A DNA stretch of 64,000 bases from Elmis aenea (GCA_947652605.1 OX393579.1:19427674-19491673); one strand, 5' to 3'. Positions 1 to 12,410 are shown, numbered from the stretch's first letter. The notes: a model not told the origin generated them from the letters alone. Numbers and translations are program-made.

Positions 1-2840
1 TTTTATTAATTAATTTCTTGTACTTGAAAGTGCAAAATAATTGAAAATAATTAACGAAGAGATTAATCTCTCTTAATGCTGATATGGCAAGTGTAAAAAA
101 GTAAGTAAGAAAGTAAAAAAAAGTTGACGTATAAGTATGCATTTTCATAAACCTTTAGTTTTATTTTTTCGGAATATCAAGTATGTTATTAAATAGAAGT
201 ATAAAAATGGCGTTGTTTGGTGAATCCACAAGTCAACACAAAATTAAAATGGTGATTGTGCATGTTTTTTATTTTGGTATGGTTATGTACGAACGTTGTC
301 AATTTCAGATATTTTTGTGTGATTTAGTGCTGTGTTAGAATCTCGCGTTCGCATTCTTACAATTTTCTACTTAATTAGGTATAAATTGTAATGATAATGG
401 GAATGATTTCAACCACCCAAATAGTGATCGCTAATCCCGAAAGGCAGCAGACGGGAATTGAAGTCCCTGGTGTCTGTTGTAGTAATGTATAATAGACATG
501 ATGTTGTAAAAGAAAGATCACCAAAGGTCCGCCAGATTAATCTCTGCTTCCTATTAAAAGCCCCAATAGGCACCCTCTTTAGATTTAACTCCCCTCCAAT
601 TCATATACAGAGTGGTCGTTACGCTTCAAATCCAGTGATATAACATTTCAATATCGGGATTAATAGACGTAATTGCTGGGCGAATTAACATTGTTAATAA
701 ATTTTCCAACAAAAACTAACTATTTTTTAAAAATAATAGTATATTTTACAACAAGAGATGAAAGTCACGTTTTTTTCGTGAGGTGAACGAAAAAAACTGA
801 TTTCATCTCGTGTCGTAAATGCTATTTTTTATACGAATTTAAAATTGTATTATGCTTAGAACGAAAGTTCATGTAAACGAACTAAATGACAATTATTAGA
901 TATGTATAAAGTATTAATTAATCATATTTTATTTCCATAGCGATACCACCATACTGACATTGACATAAATAAAATATAACCTTCAAACGAAATATATTTA
1001 ATATTAATTTTTTTACCATTCTTAAGGCTTTTATATAAAATGCTACATTAAAATAAAATTATTTGATAAGAATATTAACCCAATTTTAGTTTATTATGAG
1101 TTTAAGCTAAAAAAAAATCGTAAATTTTACAATTTGATTTTGACATTGATATTGACATTATTCTCGCCATTAGTGGCGAAAGTTAATTTTCGCCATTTCG
1201 CCACTAGTGACGAACGTAAAACTTTCATGTAGGGTAGGTAGTGAGAAAATGACAACTTTTATATACATGAGTAGAAAAATACTTTATATTTGTTCGGAAT
1301 TTTATCTTAATACAAGAAACGGTATCAACCAAGACTAAATGCCGCACTCATATCAAGAAAATCAAATTTGTATGAAATGAACTAAAATGTTTAAACTTAA
1401 TAAAAAAATTATTAAATTACCACAAGATAAAGTCTTAATAAAATTTATCATGAGTGCAAACATCGTTGCTAATGATGATCGTTGCGGCATAAACAAATAA
1501 ATAAATAAGTAAGCTATGGACGAGTCTTGAAAATCTAGCATTTCTACAAGAGATGATTCATAAGAAAGGCAAGTAATTTTTAATTACACTCAGTTAATGT
1601 TGTCACTATTTTATTAACTTTGAATACGAAGATTTATTTTGTTTAACATTGATTTGAAAACGTATAATTTGTAATAAAAAATAAATTATCTTGTGTATAT
1701 AAGTTGGTTCCGGATTGGAACCGCGTCGAAGGTTTCTTCATAACCGACGTTTCGTCCTCCTTTATCGGGGACATCTTTAGGGTTGTTGGTTAAACAGCAA
1801 CAGTTGCTACATCGTACACCGGCGGCGGAAGTCTACAATATATAATAAATTATCTTGATTCGTAGTGCAATAGATTGTTCTATTAATACAATTATTATGA
1901 CATAAATTAATACTTTTATCGAATCACTGAACGAATCAAATAATTAGTTTATCGAAAACATCACAGTAATGTTTTATTACAAAAAAAAATCACATACAAA
2001 ACTTTACAACAAAATAATTCACAAGATGGAAAATGCAACAAATGCAATAACAATGTTAAATGGTTTAATATTTAAAAACTTGTACAATCAATACAATAAA
2101 ATTTTATGTCAAATTTAATTTAATGAATTTCTGTTGAATTTGATCGAATTATTAATTAAAATCGTATTGTTGTATAAAATATACTTGTTTTTAAAGATAA
2201 TAATCAATTCCGTTTGATTTACACAACAAACATTAGTTTTTTTCAATTATAAAAGTAACTTTTAATGAGGTTCAAATATATTTTTAAATTTATTTGATAT
2301 TGTGATGTATGGAAGAAAAATATTTCTTTGTTCTAAAGGTCTGCGCTTTTAGTTTTCTCTAGGAGCGTCAACGTAAATAAAAAATGCTTTTTAGTAATCA
2401 CTGTTGCAGTGTTAGAGATAATATATTCGAGTGCAGGACTGACCTAGGCTTTCTTAATTGTAGTCATGTAAGGGTGATTTTTCTAAAGCGAGACGAGATT
2501 AAATGTGTCAAAGACGGTTTAATTTGTAGAGAAATTTTAGCGGATTTTTTAATGTAGGGTTTCAGACTTTGTGTGCAGATTACTGTACGGCGTAGACGTG
2601 GAATCCGGTGAAATGGGTTTTGTTAAGAATATCTCTGATGTCTGATTCGTTCTGTTCTCGCCTAAATGACTGTGAAGCAATGTGTATATGGAGCACTAGA
2701 ATTATGATTAAAATCAGAGTTATTTGTAATACTGTAATATGAAGCTTGCCGGGATAATCTTCGCTTTTTACTTTTTCTCTACGCAATATTTCATGTGGAA
2801 TGATTACATGAAATTCTGTGTCTCAAGCATTTTATTTATT
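1..2840. other. AT-rich sequence without recognised gene
   Basis: Apart from the repeat fragment at 1691-1845 I see no gene. ORFs at 458-643 and 2580-2786 (minus) are short and lack domain features. CGCCATTAGTGGCGAAA-like inverted motifs at 1165-1210 may be a small hairpin repeat. Confidence 0.6.
1691..1845. repeat. Fragment with the ACGAAACGTCGG repeat motif
   Basis: GC-richer island in AT-rich DNA. On the minus strand it reads GATGTCCCCGATAAAGGAGG followed by ACGAAACGTCGGTTATGAAG. The ACGAAACGT core recurs at 44790, 61503 (minus) and 62513 inside palindromic elements. Probably a fragment of an interspersed repeat; class unknown. Confidence 0.4.
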
Positions 2841-2849
2841 TCTAATATA

Positions 2850-2880
2850 CAGGGATGCGCAAAAGTATGCAGTAAAATAC
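2850..2880. repeat. Isolated CAGGGATGCGCAAAAGTATG tip
   Basis: Preceded by TA. A complementary-type tip, CATACTTTTTGAATGACGCTG, ends at 26594, suggesting the same family. No partner nearby. Confidence 0.4.
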
Positions 2881-3155
2881 AACCAAATATTATTTTATGT
2901 TGGGAGAATCCTTGAAACAATAAAAATAACCTAATTCGATATAAAGAATTAAATACATTGTTTATTATTTATTATACAAAATTTACAAATTACCTACTTT
3001 TTTCTTTAAAAAGTATTCGTTTTAAAAGATGTATTTGAACAGAGATAAGTGTTAAATTATGATATTCTGAATATCGGTAGAGGAAAGTCGCCTATTATGG
3101 GGTACTTTTTGTAATGTTGGAAAAAAAATTAACAATTTCATTTGTAGTAGAATTA

Positions 3156-5032
3156 GGGTAAACATACCAGTGTTGGAGTGTTGGACACTTTAAGAGGCTG
3201 TTTTATGAAAAAAAAAAACCTTTTTGTACCACCTAAAAATTAATTAAAAATGAACAAATGATAGCTTAAACCTTCTACTTTTTATTTGAATAATGAAAAC
3301 TTACTATAGTTAACATTTTTGGTGATAAAAATCACAAAAAATTTACATATGTCACTTACCCGTTATTGGACATCTCCAAGATGACCAATTTCTAATTTTG
3401 ACAGTTTAATATCCAGTAATGGACATGCTCTAATATGAACTGAATAAATAATACATTAAGAATAATTTGTAACTATTTATTACACTTAGTTGTACGTATA
3501 TAATTTTTAAGTTTAGGTTTAACACAAAATTAATTTTTACACTTCGTATTCGGAATATACAAATATTCTTCACCAGATTTATTAATGTTGATTTTTTAAA
3601 TATATTTTTTATAATACATCCGCTATGTGCTTTGTTTTGACAGGATATGCACTGAAGCCACTTTGCTTTTCTTTCCAAAAAGTTTTTATCTCTCCAAACC
3701 ATGTTACATTAATTTGTAGCATATCCAATTCATTTTTTGTATCTTTCTTTTCTGCTTTTTATTGTTTGTTTTAATTTAATTTTTTAAATACTATTCTTCT
3801 TTTCCTCTCTGGTTACCCAATTTTTTTATTTTTCTTCTTAAGTACCCTTTCTTCCTTTTTTTTGCTGAAATATTGCTGCCATGCCTCAGATGTAATAAGA
3901 GATGGAAGTCTCTTTTTGTTGCTGATCGATTTTGTGTCATTTGAAGACTTTGGTTAAAACAGTACCCTTTCAAAAGGGAATATATCAGATTTTTCGATAT
4001 TATTGGATGTAGATTATACATAATTGTTGGACTTAGTAGTGCGTGAATTAACCGGTGTTAAACGTACATGTAAGGTTCACAAATTCATTTTAGAATTGTC
4101 GCCTAATTTTTTTACTTCGTTTAATCACCATGTTCCTTTAATTCTATACCTGTCTGCACTCTTTCTGGTTTTTTATATATCTGTTTAATGATTTTGCAGA
4201 GGTTATTAAGCTCTTATATCAGTTTTGGGCCCGTTAATTCTTCTTCCATATGGTGATTTTTCATTTGAATTAGACTGTCTTGTGGTATTAAGCTTTCGAC
4301 TCTTTTAAGAAATTCCTTATTTTTTAATGCTGCTGCGGTTGCATTTTTTTTTGTAATTTGGCAGATTCATTAAAAAATAGATTTGTGCGTGTTCTTTGAA
4401 CAATACATTTAGGGTAATCTACATTGTAATCGCTGAACATTTATATATACCAATAATGGACACCAGTGTCCAAAATTGGTTATATGCAGCTTAGAACATC
4501 GAAACTGATAGCTATCAATTTGTCATGGGCTCACTAGTAATACATCAGAGAAATCTACGTTTACTTCAAAATTACCTAGTTTGGATAGAGTGTCCAACAC
4601 TTGAACTTCACAAAATTTTGTAATCCAGTATTGAACACCGACCCTTAAAAACGCAAATTTAGAAAATTTTAAATAGGAACGCCATACTAGTAGTCTAACA
4701 CACATGTCTAAATAACAGAAAACTAAATAAAAAGTATGCAATGCACTTAGTAGCAAAATAAAGCCCTATCAACTAGACTTACCTGGCTTAACAAGAATCA
4801 CTACAAAACACACTTTTAGTCGGGTGTGAGGTTAAATATCATTGGTGCGAATTTTTTTTTGCAAACCAAATGTTTTAAGTAAATCACACGAGAACAAATA
4901 TTGTTGTACAGATGTGCAGTATTCTAATGGTATCAATAAAAGAGATAGAAAATGTCTCAAATTCTTATTTTTGCAATTTGAAATCTCAAGTGTCCAAAAT
5001 TGGGTACATGTCCACCACTGGTGTCATTACCC
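3156..5032 (-). mobile_element. Probable pogo/Tigger-like transposon remnant (1877 bp)
   Basis: TA flanks (3154-3155, 5033-5034). Ends GGGTAAACATACCAGTGTTG and, reverse-complemented, GGGTAATGACACCAGTGGTG. GGACA and TGTCC motifs recur through both subterminal regions. Minus-strand fragments look like the tail of a jerky/Tigger-type DDE transposase: a Lys/Arg-rich stretch (3791-4021) and a C-terminal KWLQCISCQNKAHSGCI (3430-3702) resembling the zinc-binding tail W-QC--C---H--C. No catalytic triad is recognisable. Confidence 0.5.
3430..3702 (-). pseudogene. Transposase C-terminal zinc-binding-like fragment
   Basis: A 90-residue frame with WLQCISCQNKAHSGC at residues about 16-30, matching the Cys/His spacing of PHD-like tails on pogo/jerky transposases. 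The downstream sequence is low-complexity. It is part of the element at 3156-5032. Weak on its own. Confidence 0.35.
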
Positions 5033-5583
5033 TATATAGAAAAATATATTTTTAGATTTAATGATATTTCAAGAAGTTCATTTCTGTAGCAGATTATATG
5101 TTTAATGACAGAATGTTAATTAAAAAATTAAAAAATAGAAACGTGCTGAATCCCATATTAGGCAATGCAGATGCTTAATATGGGATAAACAAGTTCTATT
5201 GTGGCAGCGAAAGAAAAAAGTAGAAAAATCAGTAAAATATATACTTTATTTCATTTGAACATTATAAACATCTAAACAAATGAGTATCTACTGGAGTATA
5301 TGCCAAAAGTACCGAAAATAAAGATATTCATAGTTCACATTTTACTTACAAGCTAATATGGGGTAACCCTAATAAAGCATTTTGTCTATACCCCCCATAT
5401 TAGAAAGATATGATAAAGTTTTAACAAACTATTTGAGTCTTTGACTTAATATCTCTGGGATTGAATAAATAATGATACAATCTTGCCTGTGCGATTAAAC
5501 ATGTAGGCAACCTAAAATAAACATGTCAATTATTTCACAAACAGAATATTCTATAATATTGCAAAAATTGCCTCATTGATGTA

Positions 5584-5960
5584 CAGGGTGGATCAAATTC
5601 GAATGTTTTACGGGGTATCTCGGTTACCGTAATAGATAGCGAAAATCTGATATCGGTCTCTTGGGCTATTTTTTTGAGAAAATAACGCCTATGTAATCAG
5701 ATTTTTTATATCGCTTTAATTTTGGCACTATAAACGAAAAATGAAATATCATCGTTTTTGAAAATTGACTACAACTTCTTTATTTATTAAAATAGAACAA
5801 AATGTTATGAAAGCTTTGTATTTTATGCTTAATTTAAAAACCAAATTAAATTTTTTGTAGCCACCTTGACTTTCGAGATATGAAGTAAACTTATATTTTT
5901 TTAAATGAAAACCCTAGTTGGCCAAGACTTTAAATGAAAGAGATTTTTTTTTAGCTATCC
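5584..5960. mobile_element. Tc1/mariner-like left end
   Basis: TA then CAGGGTGGATCAAATTCGAA, followed by GGGGTATCTCGGTTACCG, similar to copies at 29867 and 35162. No matching right end was found before 6700. The AT-rich continuation is not recognised. Confidence 0.5.
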
Positions 5961-7310
5961 AAAAACATATAATTTTATATATTTGTTGCAAAAACTTACA
6001 AGATCATAGTATAAAAATGTAATAAAAAGTAGTTAATAACTTTCGGTGTACTGTAAAGAATGAAAATACAGTAGTTGTTATTTTAATTTTTATTTAATTT
6101 CTTGAATTCAATTCATGTTTTGTTATTTAGTTATTCAATATTTTCATCATTAAAAGTTAGTCAAAGACTTGTAAATATTTTTACTAACTACTTCCTATCG
6201 TTTCGCCTTTTTTCTTAATAGCTATTTTTATTGATTTAATGTTTGTCTTTTTTAGCATAAAAACTATCCCAGGATTTGATTGAATTGAGTATGTGACAGA
6301 TAATTTTAAAAGCTTTTAAGGACGTATTTAAAAATAAAGGAGGCTATTTGAAATAAAAAAGAATAAAGTTTAAATTGGAATAAATTGGAAACAATTGAAT
6401 ATATTATGTAAGTCTTGCGTACAGTTGAGGATTAAAAAGGGGGCGAAGGGGTTGTAAATCGCACCGCATTTTACGTACGTGGAATGAGCTTTTTTTGGGT
6501 AGCACTGTATTGCGATCGAACATTTTTATTAATTATTCGTGAAAAAAAATGGGGGGTGTCCGCTGCGGGTAACAACCTTTTATAGTTAGCAACACCTTCT
6601 ATTTTGCACGAAACACTAACGCTCAATATCTTAATATAAAGAAGTTACAAGTTTAGGGAGCTCTTATTGGCACACCCTACAGTAGTGATATAAAGATAAA
6701 ATTGATTTTTTAAATCCATAATCACAAGTGATGCAATCAGGGTTCGCCACATCTCTCCAGAGAAATAACAAAATGGGAAATTGGTAGAAGGCATAAGACA
6801 CTTGGCAAGACGGAGATTGCGTAAAAAATAATTATTTTTGTTGCAATTTTTGTCTTTATTTCTTAATAATGAAAGTTCGAGTGTTTACATTTCTATTCTC
6901 AGCAGTCATTTTTATAATTTGTTAGAAATTTGCTTTAAAAAGAAGAAAATAATACTTATCTACATGGGCGTCCGTGGAAAATTATCCAGGGGGATAAAGC
7001 GTGCAGAAGAAACTGCGTTCAAATGATTCCGGCAGGAATGCATTACAATAAAGCTTTAACCAACTTATAACTTGACCCCCTTCCTATGATTCAGTAGCAG
7101 AGTACTCGATTCCAGGAAGGGGGGGGGCAAGTGTCCCGTTTGCCCTCCCCTGTGAACGCCAATGCTTATCTATAAATTGATGCATCGCACTGCTGAGAAA
7201 CGTTTAATATTTATAAAATTTCTTAGACTTTTGAATAAAAACAACATTGCGGTATGAAAGTAATTATATCAAATTGACTGGGGCAAAATAAACCGTGTCT
7301 GGAAGATTTT
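5960..7310. other. AT-rich sequence, no recognised gene
   Basis: A candidate repeat end, GGCACACCCTACAGT, lies at 6669-6683 and a G-run at 7120-7126. The ORF at 6838-7026 has no domain. Confidence 0.55.
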
Positions 7311-7912
7311 CCGCTCACAATTCTTCACCCACAATTCTTCGCCTCCACAACTCTTCGTCCACACTTCTTCGCCTACACAATTCTTCGCCACCACAATTAT
7401 TCGCCGCCACAATTATTCGCCGCATACAAGCATATCACAAATTTTGTTTGTAAATGTGATTGTTTTATTTATAACGTTATTTTACATTATGTTAGGTTAG
7501 GTCACGATAGGTTAGGTTAATTTAATTTTTATTCATACTATAATAACATAAACAAGATTAAAAATCACAACATACGCTATTTATGTAGCAATTTATAAAT
7601 ATAATATTAAAAGAAGTATTAATATAAAAGAAACAACTTTAGGCTAATGTAAAATAATCTGTAAAAATTACGTTATAAACAGAAACAATCACATTTACAA
7701 ATAAAATTTGTGATATGCTTGTATGCGGTGAAAAATTGTGGCGGCGAAGAATTGTGGCGGCGAAGAATTGTGTAGGCGAAGAATTGTGGGCGAAGAATTG
7801 TGGATGGGAAGAATTGTGGGCGAAGAATTGTGGGCGAAGAATTGTGGGCGAAGAATTGTGGGCGAAGAATTGTTGAGGTGAAGAATTGTAAGCGAAGAAT
7901 TGTAGGCGAAGA
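7311..7912. mobile_element. Foldback element with 14-bp tandem repeats in its arms
   Basis: The right arm (7730-7912) has about a dozen copies of a 14-bp unit, GGCGAAGAATTGTG, some with short insertions. The left arm (7311-7430) has about eight reverse-complement units (CACAATTCTTCGCC). Inward of the arrays a unique inverted pair follows: GCATATCACAAATTTTGTTT at about 7430 against AAATAAAATTTGTGATATGC at 7699-7718. The centre contains a TTAGGTTAGG-like stretch at 7491-7520. Non-coding; an ORF at 7695-7928 just translates the tandem array. Confidence 0.85.
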
Positions 7913-7929
7913 ATGTTCCTAGAACCAAA

Positions 7930-9017
7930 ATTGTAGATATAAATAGGATAGTGCAGATTTCAAACGCAATACAAAGCTTTCCTCGTTTATTTAATGAGCT
8001 ACGAATTCGGTTAACTGAAACAAAGGATCCTAATTTTATTCTTAGTTCGATTTGAGGAAAAGGTTACTATAGTATTCTTGGTTTAAAGTTTACTGTAGAT
8101 ACATAAAATAGATTTGTTATTGTAGTTAAAAAAACATCAGAAAATAAGCAAACTTTCGAAGCAATGTTTATCAGTTTCCTTATATTTAATGACGCCTTTT
8201 TGAATTATTTATTTTGATTAAAACGTTTTAGCACATTATAATTAAAATAAAAAAATTAATACTTTTAAAAACGATTACATTAGTTTCAATTCGCATTTGC
8301 TCAGAGTTTAGAATTTAAAGCACCCTTTATTAGCGATGAAAAAGTAAATACAGCGTACATTTAAGGAATTGTTGACTGGTTACCCTGAACTGTTTAAAAT
8401 TGCTAACGCATGTAATAAGTTTGATAACATTTCGTAGAATTAATGACACGAAACTATTTCATTTAGACAGAAACTGTTCGTTAGTTTAATTAATGGTTCC
8501 CTTCACATGTGTGGTCCGAATGCCTAATTTATATATTTTAATGGTGACTTCGATAATATCAGGATAATTTACCATTTTGGGTGCATTTCTGATCGATTGT
8601 TTTTGTTATGCACCAAAGATTTGAAAAATGGTCTCATGTTTCTTTAATTTCGAACATTTAACACTTCTAATTTGTTTTAAATTAAAGTTTTACTTCTAAA
8701 GTTTTCGTGCTAGTTATAATTGTAAATTACTCAAAAAAAGTACGGTTTTAAATTATAGATTATTGGCACTAGTTCTGTAAACTCATCAAAAAATTATTTA
8801 ATAATCAATAAATAATTTACAAAATAAAAAAGAAACTTGGTTACAAAATCTTTTGAACCCTTCATAAGATTTTATTAACAATCTATGCTACTAACTTTGA
8901 TGCTAAATTTTACTAAAACTATTATCAAACATTTTAATTCAAAATGGTAGTTATTGAAAAAAATTAATAATTTATTCTTAAGGCTTGCTGAATGAATTAT
9001 ACTTTATCCCTTTGTAA
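7930..9017. other. AT-rich sequence, nothing recognised
   Basis: No ORF over 60 codons, no paired inverted repeats noticed. Confidence 0.55.
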
Positions 9018-9868
9018 CTAACCGGGTACCGGGGTACCCACATGAGTACTTTTGGTGAAATCTTTTAATGTTTTAGTGATTTTTTTAAACCTTCCAGATC
9101 GTCGCGATTTTACCTTTTTTAAAGTGAAATATGTTTTTATTTTATTTTTTAATCGTCCTGGAACCTGGAACCTGGAACCTAATCATTCTCAATAACCGGG
9201 TACCCGGGTACCCACCTGTAGAAAATAGGATTTATAAGCAATTATCGATTAAATGAATAAATACTAATGTTTATATGAAAAAAAAACAGTAATTTTTATT
9301 TATTTTGGCACATTCTTTACATTTCACAGACAAGTTTTTCTTACGCTAAGCAAGTTGTTTTAATTTTTTTTTGCTCTTTTTTATTCCAGCTCTATAGCAC
9401 AAGTGACATGAACCGGTAATAATTATGAACATACGTCTGAAAGTTATTTTATAAATGACTGATTTGGAAGTTCTGTTACAACTTACTGAGTTTAAATCTT
9501 CTACATCTAATTTTACAGTAAATTAGGAGAAAATTATTCTTTTGCGATTGGTTTAAATCGAAAGTAATTTGTAACAACACAAATATTTAACAGCTGTTTA
9601 AAATATAACGAAGATGGGCAAATGTTTACAATAGGGTATTGAGCTAGATGATCGTTTTGAATTTATTTAAATATTTATATTTGGTTTTTTTATTACCTCA
9701 TTTATAAGTAAATAAAATTTTTCGTAGTTGTGCTACAGGTTTTAGAATTTGAAATATAAAACTGAATGATTTGACCAATCTGCCATTCTACTTACAAAAC
9801 TATACAAATTTATAGCATCAGTTTATTGTAAAAAATCTGTAGGTGGATACCCGGGTACCCGGTCATTG
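9018..9868. repeat. Repeat pair built on GGGTACCCGGGTACCC
   Basis: ACCGGGTACCCGGGTACCCA at 9196-9215 faces GGATACCCGGGTACCCGGT at 9846-9864. A variant, CCGGGTACCGGGGTACCCAC, is at 9021-9040. CACCTGTAGA against TCTGTAGGTG extends the inverted match. The AT-rich interior has no ORF. Probably a TIR element with a duplicated left tip; no TSD seen. Confidence 0.5.
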
Positions 9869-9869
9869 A

Positions 9870-11400
9870 ACAACGCTGTGAATTTTGGTTATTGACATAA
9901 GGGTTAAACACTGTTAAGAAATAATGTTAAAAAAGCACCTTCTTTTGATACAACAAACGATAATTTGATAATATACTAGAAGCTATAACAAAATTTAAAT
10001 TAAAAGCAATTTTGTTAAAAGATGAGTTATGTTAAATGCAGAATAGGGTCTTTTATGATTCAAATAATATTTCCAAACTAATTGTTTTCGATTAAAGAAA
10101 TCAAAATAAAAAAGCTATACTTGTTTAAGACAAAAATAACTTACCTAGTTGTACACCCTGTATAAGTATTGAATATTGTAATCGTGACCAAGAAAAAAAT
10201 CCCCAAAATAATTATTTAAATTTATTAAAACGACAGTCGCATATTGTTCATTTAAACAAAAGAAGAATGTATAATGCAGCACATAAATTATATTAATTAT
10301 ACTGCATATTACACATAACACAGTTTTTTACATCTCTCAAGGTGCTTTATTTATTTCTTGTTAGATTTATCTTATCAGTAACATTTATGAATGTGGCTAT
10401 TAACAATAACACGAGCAATAAAGATAATGATTACAAAACTTAATTGCCAATCTAATTCAATAAATAAAATCATTAATAAATATGTTAAACATGATCCGGC
10501 ATCACCTGCCAGACGAAATAGTCAGGTGGAGCAAAGCTGGCCTGTCTACGAAATGTGAACATATTATCTAATCAAAGTGTTGTGTAAAACACGGCGGACA
10601 CGTGTAGCGAGAATATTCTAGTGATTGAAGAAAGATTTCGAGTTTTTTTTTGTCTAGTAGCCCACTACGAAGTAAACATATCGATTAGAGATAATTAATT
10701 TTAATGAAAGTATAACACTTATTGAATAAAAAGATAAAGGAAAGAGCATTTTAGCGATCTTAAGGCGTCCAGGATAGCCTCTCAATATGGCGGATGCATG
10801 TTTCCGCTTCTCAGTAGCGTATCTAACATTTTTAAATATGTATTGAATAACGTAAATATTTGCTTTGTTTTGACTTGAGCCTGTTATTTACTTATTTATT
10901 TCTTGTTTTGTGGTTGAGGGAATTAAAAAAACGACAGCATACATCACTATTTGCATTGTTTATTATGAGAGTTAAAAAATATGCTGTACAAAAATGCACG
11001 CCACTGATATGACATACCATTTTGACAGACCACATCAAATTTTCAATACATAATTACACTACAAAACATTAATGTCTACTTGCCTATAAAACGTAATCTT
11101 TTAATCTTTAACATTTTTGGACCTAGTAAGACTACAAGATCTGCAGCTAACCATTGTAGGATACAAAACTCTTTATTTCTTGACTGCTTAACCTGTCAAA
11201 ACCGGCCGCCATCAGAGGCCTTTTATGTCGTCATTTCCGTCGCCGACAAACGGTGCAATATAATATTAAATGCTCATTCCTTTATCTTTTTATTCAATGA
11301 TAACACTAGGCGAAGTTTTTAAGTACATTTTTTGCATGACGCTTGGTTATAAAGACTTTAAAAGTTTGATATGGTCATATTCATTACATTTTTATTAATT
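9870..11400. other. AT-rich sequence with a GC-richer island near 10490-10620
   Basis: Besides the tip at 10160, nothing is recognised. The island (GATCCGGCATCACCTGCC onward) has no ORF. The 80-residue ORF at 11080-11322 has no domain I know. Confidence 0.5.
10130..10160. repeat. Isolated CACCCTG-TA tip
   Basis: CTAGTTGTACACCCTG ends at 10160, followed by TA. Right end of a Tc1/mariner-like repeat; no left end was resolved. Confidence 0.45.
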
Positions 11401-11403
11401 TTC

Positions 11404-11610
11404 TTATTTAGTCGTAGGTTTCTCTACCGTCAGATATAGGACTGCAGTTGTCTTTCTGTCTTGTGTTAGCTTTTTTATGTCTTTTCATGTGATGTTTCTA
11501 TCCGTTGCCGCTTTTTTAACTTCGACTTTCCAGTTTTCTCTCGGCGTACCTCATTTGTTTTTTCCCTATGACCTTGCTTCATAGGCTCTCTTGAACTGAA
11601 ACTGATATAC
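11404..11610 (-). pseudogene. Second copy of the LINE C-terminal fragment
   Basis: The minus strand reads GTPRENWKVEVKKAATDRNIT, a stop, KDIKKLTQDRK and finally TTK-stop at 11404-11406. It shares KLTQDRK, TTK-stop and flanking nucleotides with the copy ending at 33193, so both derive from one family. Several stops; non-functional. Confidence 0.6.
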
Positions 11611-11620
11611 AGATATAAAA

Positions 11621-12177
11621 TTGAGGGGGTCAATGCAATAAGTGGACATGTCCACTTTTACCAATTTTACAGGAGAAACAAATAACGTTTTATTGCGTGA
11701 AATATTGAGTAAAACGAATTTTTTCCACATGTATAATGAGGACTGGTGTTAGAATGTTATATTAACATATTGTTTGAATATATTTTCGTATCAGGTACTT
11801 CTACAAATATTAAAATATTTTGGACATGTCCACTTTATGCCAAGTAATGAGCAAAAAAACAGTAATTTAAAACAATAAAAAATCTCCAAATTATTTTAAT
11901 TGTTTATTTTATTATTGAAACAACAAAAATACATATTCTTTATCCTATCTGTATTTACTACAGTAGATGTGCCATTAGTCATTTTACAATTTTGACCTAA
12001 AATAGCGTGATACCAAAACCAAAAAAATGCCAATATCTTTATAAGTGTATTAATATTGGCGAAAAGTGTACAGTTATAAAACAGGATGATGTACAATTGC
12101 CAGATGGACATGTCTTGATAGATAACTCAATTATCATTAAAAGTGGACATGTCCACTTATTGCATTGTACCCCTCAA
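11621..12177. mobile_element. Inverted-repeat element with GGACATGTCC palindromes
   Basis: TTGAGGGGGTCAATGCAATA at the left and TATTGCATTGTACCCCTCAA at the right are inverted copies. Each is followed inward by AGTGGACATGTCCACTT. The 10-bp palindrome GGACATGTCC occurs at 11644, 11822 and 12145, with GGACATGTCT at 12106. A clear TSD was not resolved. A 71-residue minus-strand ORF inside (11896-12111) has no recognisable domain. Confidence 0.75.
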
Positions 12178-12351
12178 TTATTGTAATCTAAATAGGTTTA
12201 GTTAAAAATCACTGAGTTATGATCTATTAAGAATTCCTTTTTTAGAAAAACTAGACCAGTTTCGAGGAATTTCGTCTCCTAGTCAGTAACTTTCTTAATT
12301 TTTTATTTATTCACATGCAGCTGCTATAGCAACGATCATCAGTGGCTACGA

Positions 12352-12410
12352 TTAGGGGTGGGCGATTTCGAAATTTCGATATCGAATTCGAATTGAATTT
12401 TAATACTCTA
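12352..12410. repeat. Isolated hAT-like end (GGGGTGGGCGATTTCGAA type)
   Basis: TAGGGGTGGGCGATTTCG followed by GAAATTTCGATATCGAATTC-like palindromic repeats, typical of a terminal segment. The opposite end is absent, probably removed by the adjacent retroelement. Confidence 0.4.

Larger units (their letters stand above)
3090..5406. repeat. Possible outer repeat with TAATATGGGG motifs around the pogo-like element
   Basis: CCTATTATGGGGTAC at 3091 faces CTATACCCCCCATATTAG at 5387-5404. Further CCCATATTA/TAATATGGG motifs occur at 5152, 5177 and 5353. This suggests an older TIR element into which 3156-5032 inserted; the boundaries are loose. Confidence 0.4.

Noticed and set aside
5584..6683. Pairing the tip at 5584 with the ACACCCTACAG end near 6677 as one element
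   Set aside because: The subterminal sequences do not match each other.
7491..7520. TTAGGTTAGG stretch as an interstitial telomeric repeat
   Set aside because: Only about four imperfect units in the centre of a foldback element; too short to argue telomere origin.
7311..7912. Tandem repeats considered as a CRISPR-like array
   Set aside because: Units are contiguous with no spacers of constant length and the host is eukaryotic.
7695..7928. ORF with repeated FF-NSSPTIL units
   Set aside because: It is a translation of the 14-bp tandem array, not a gene.
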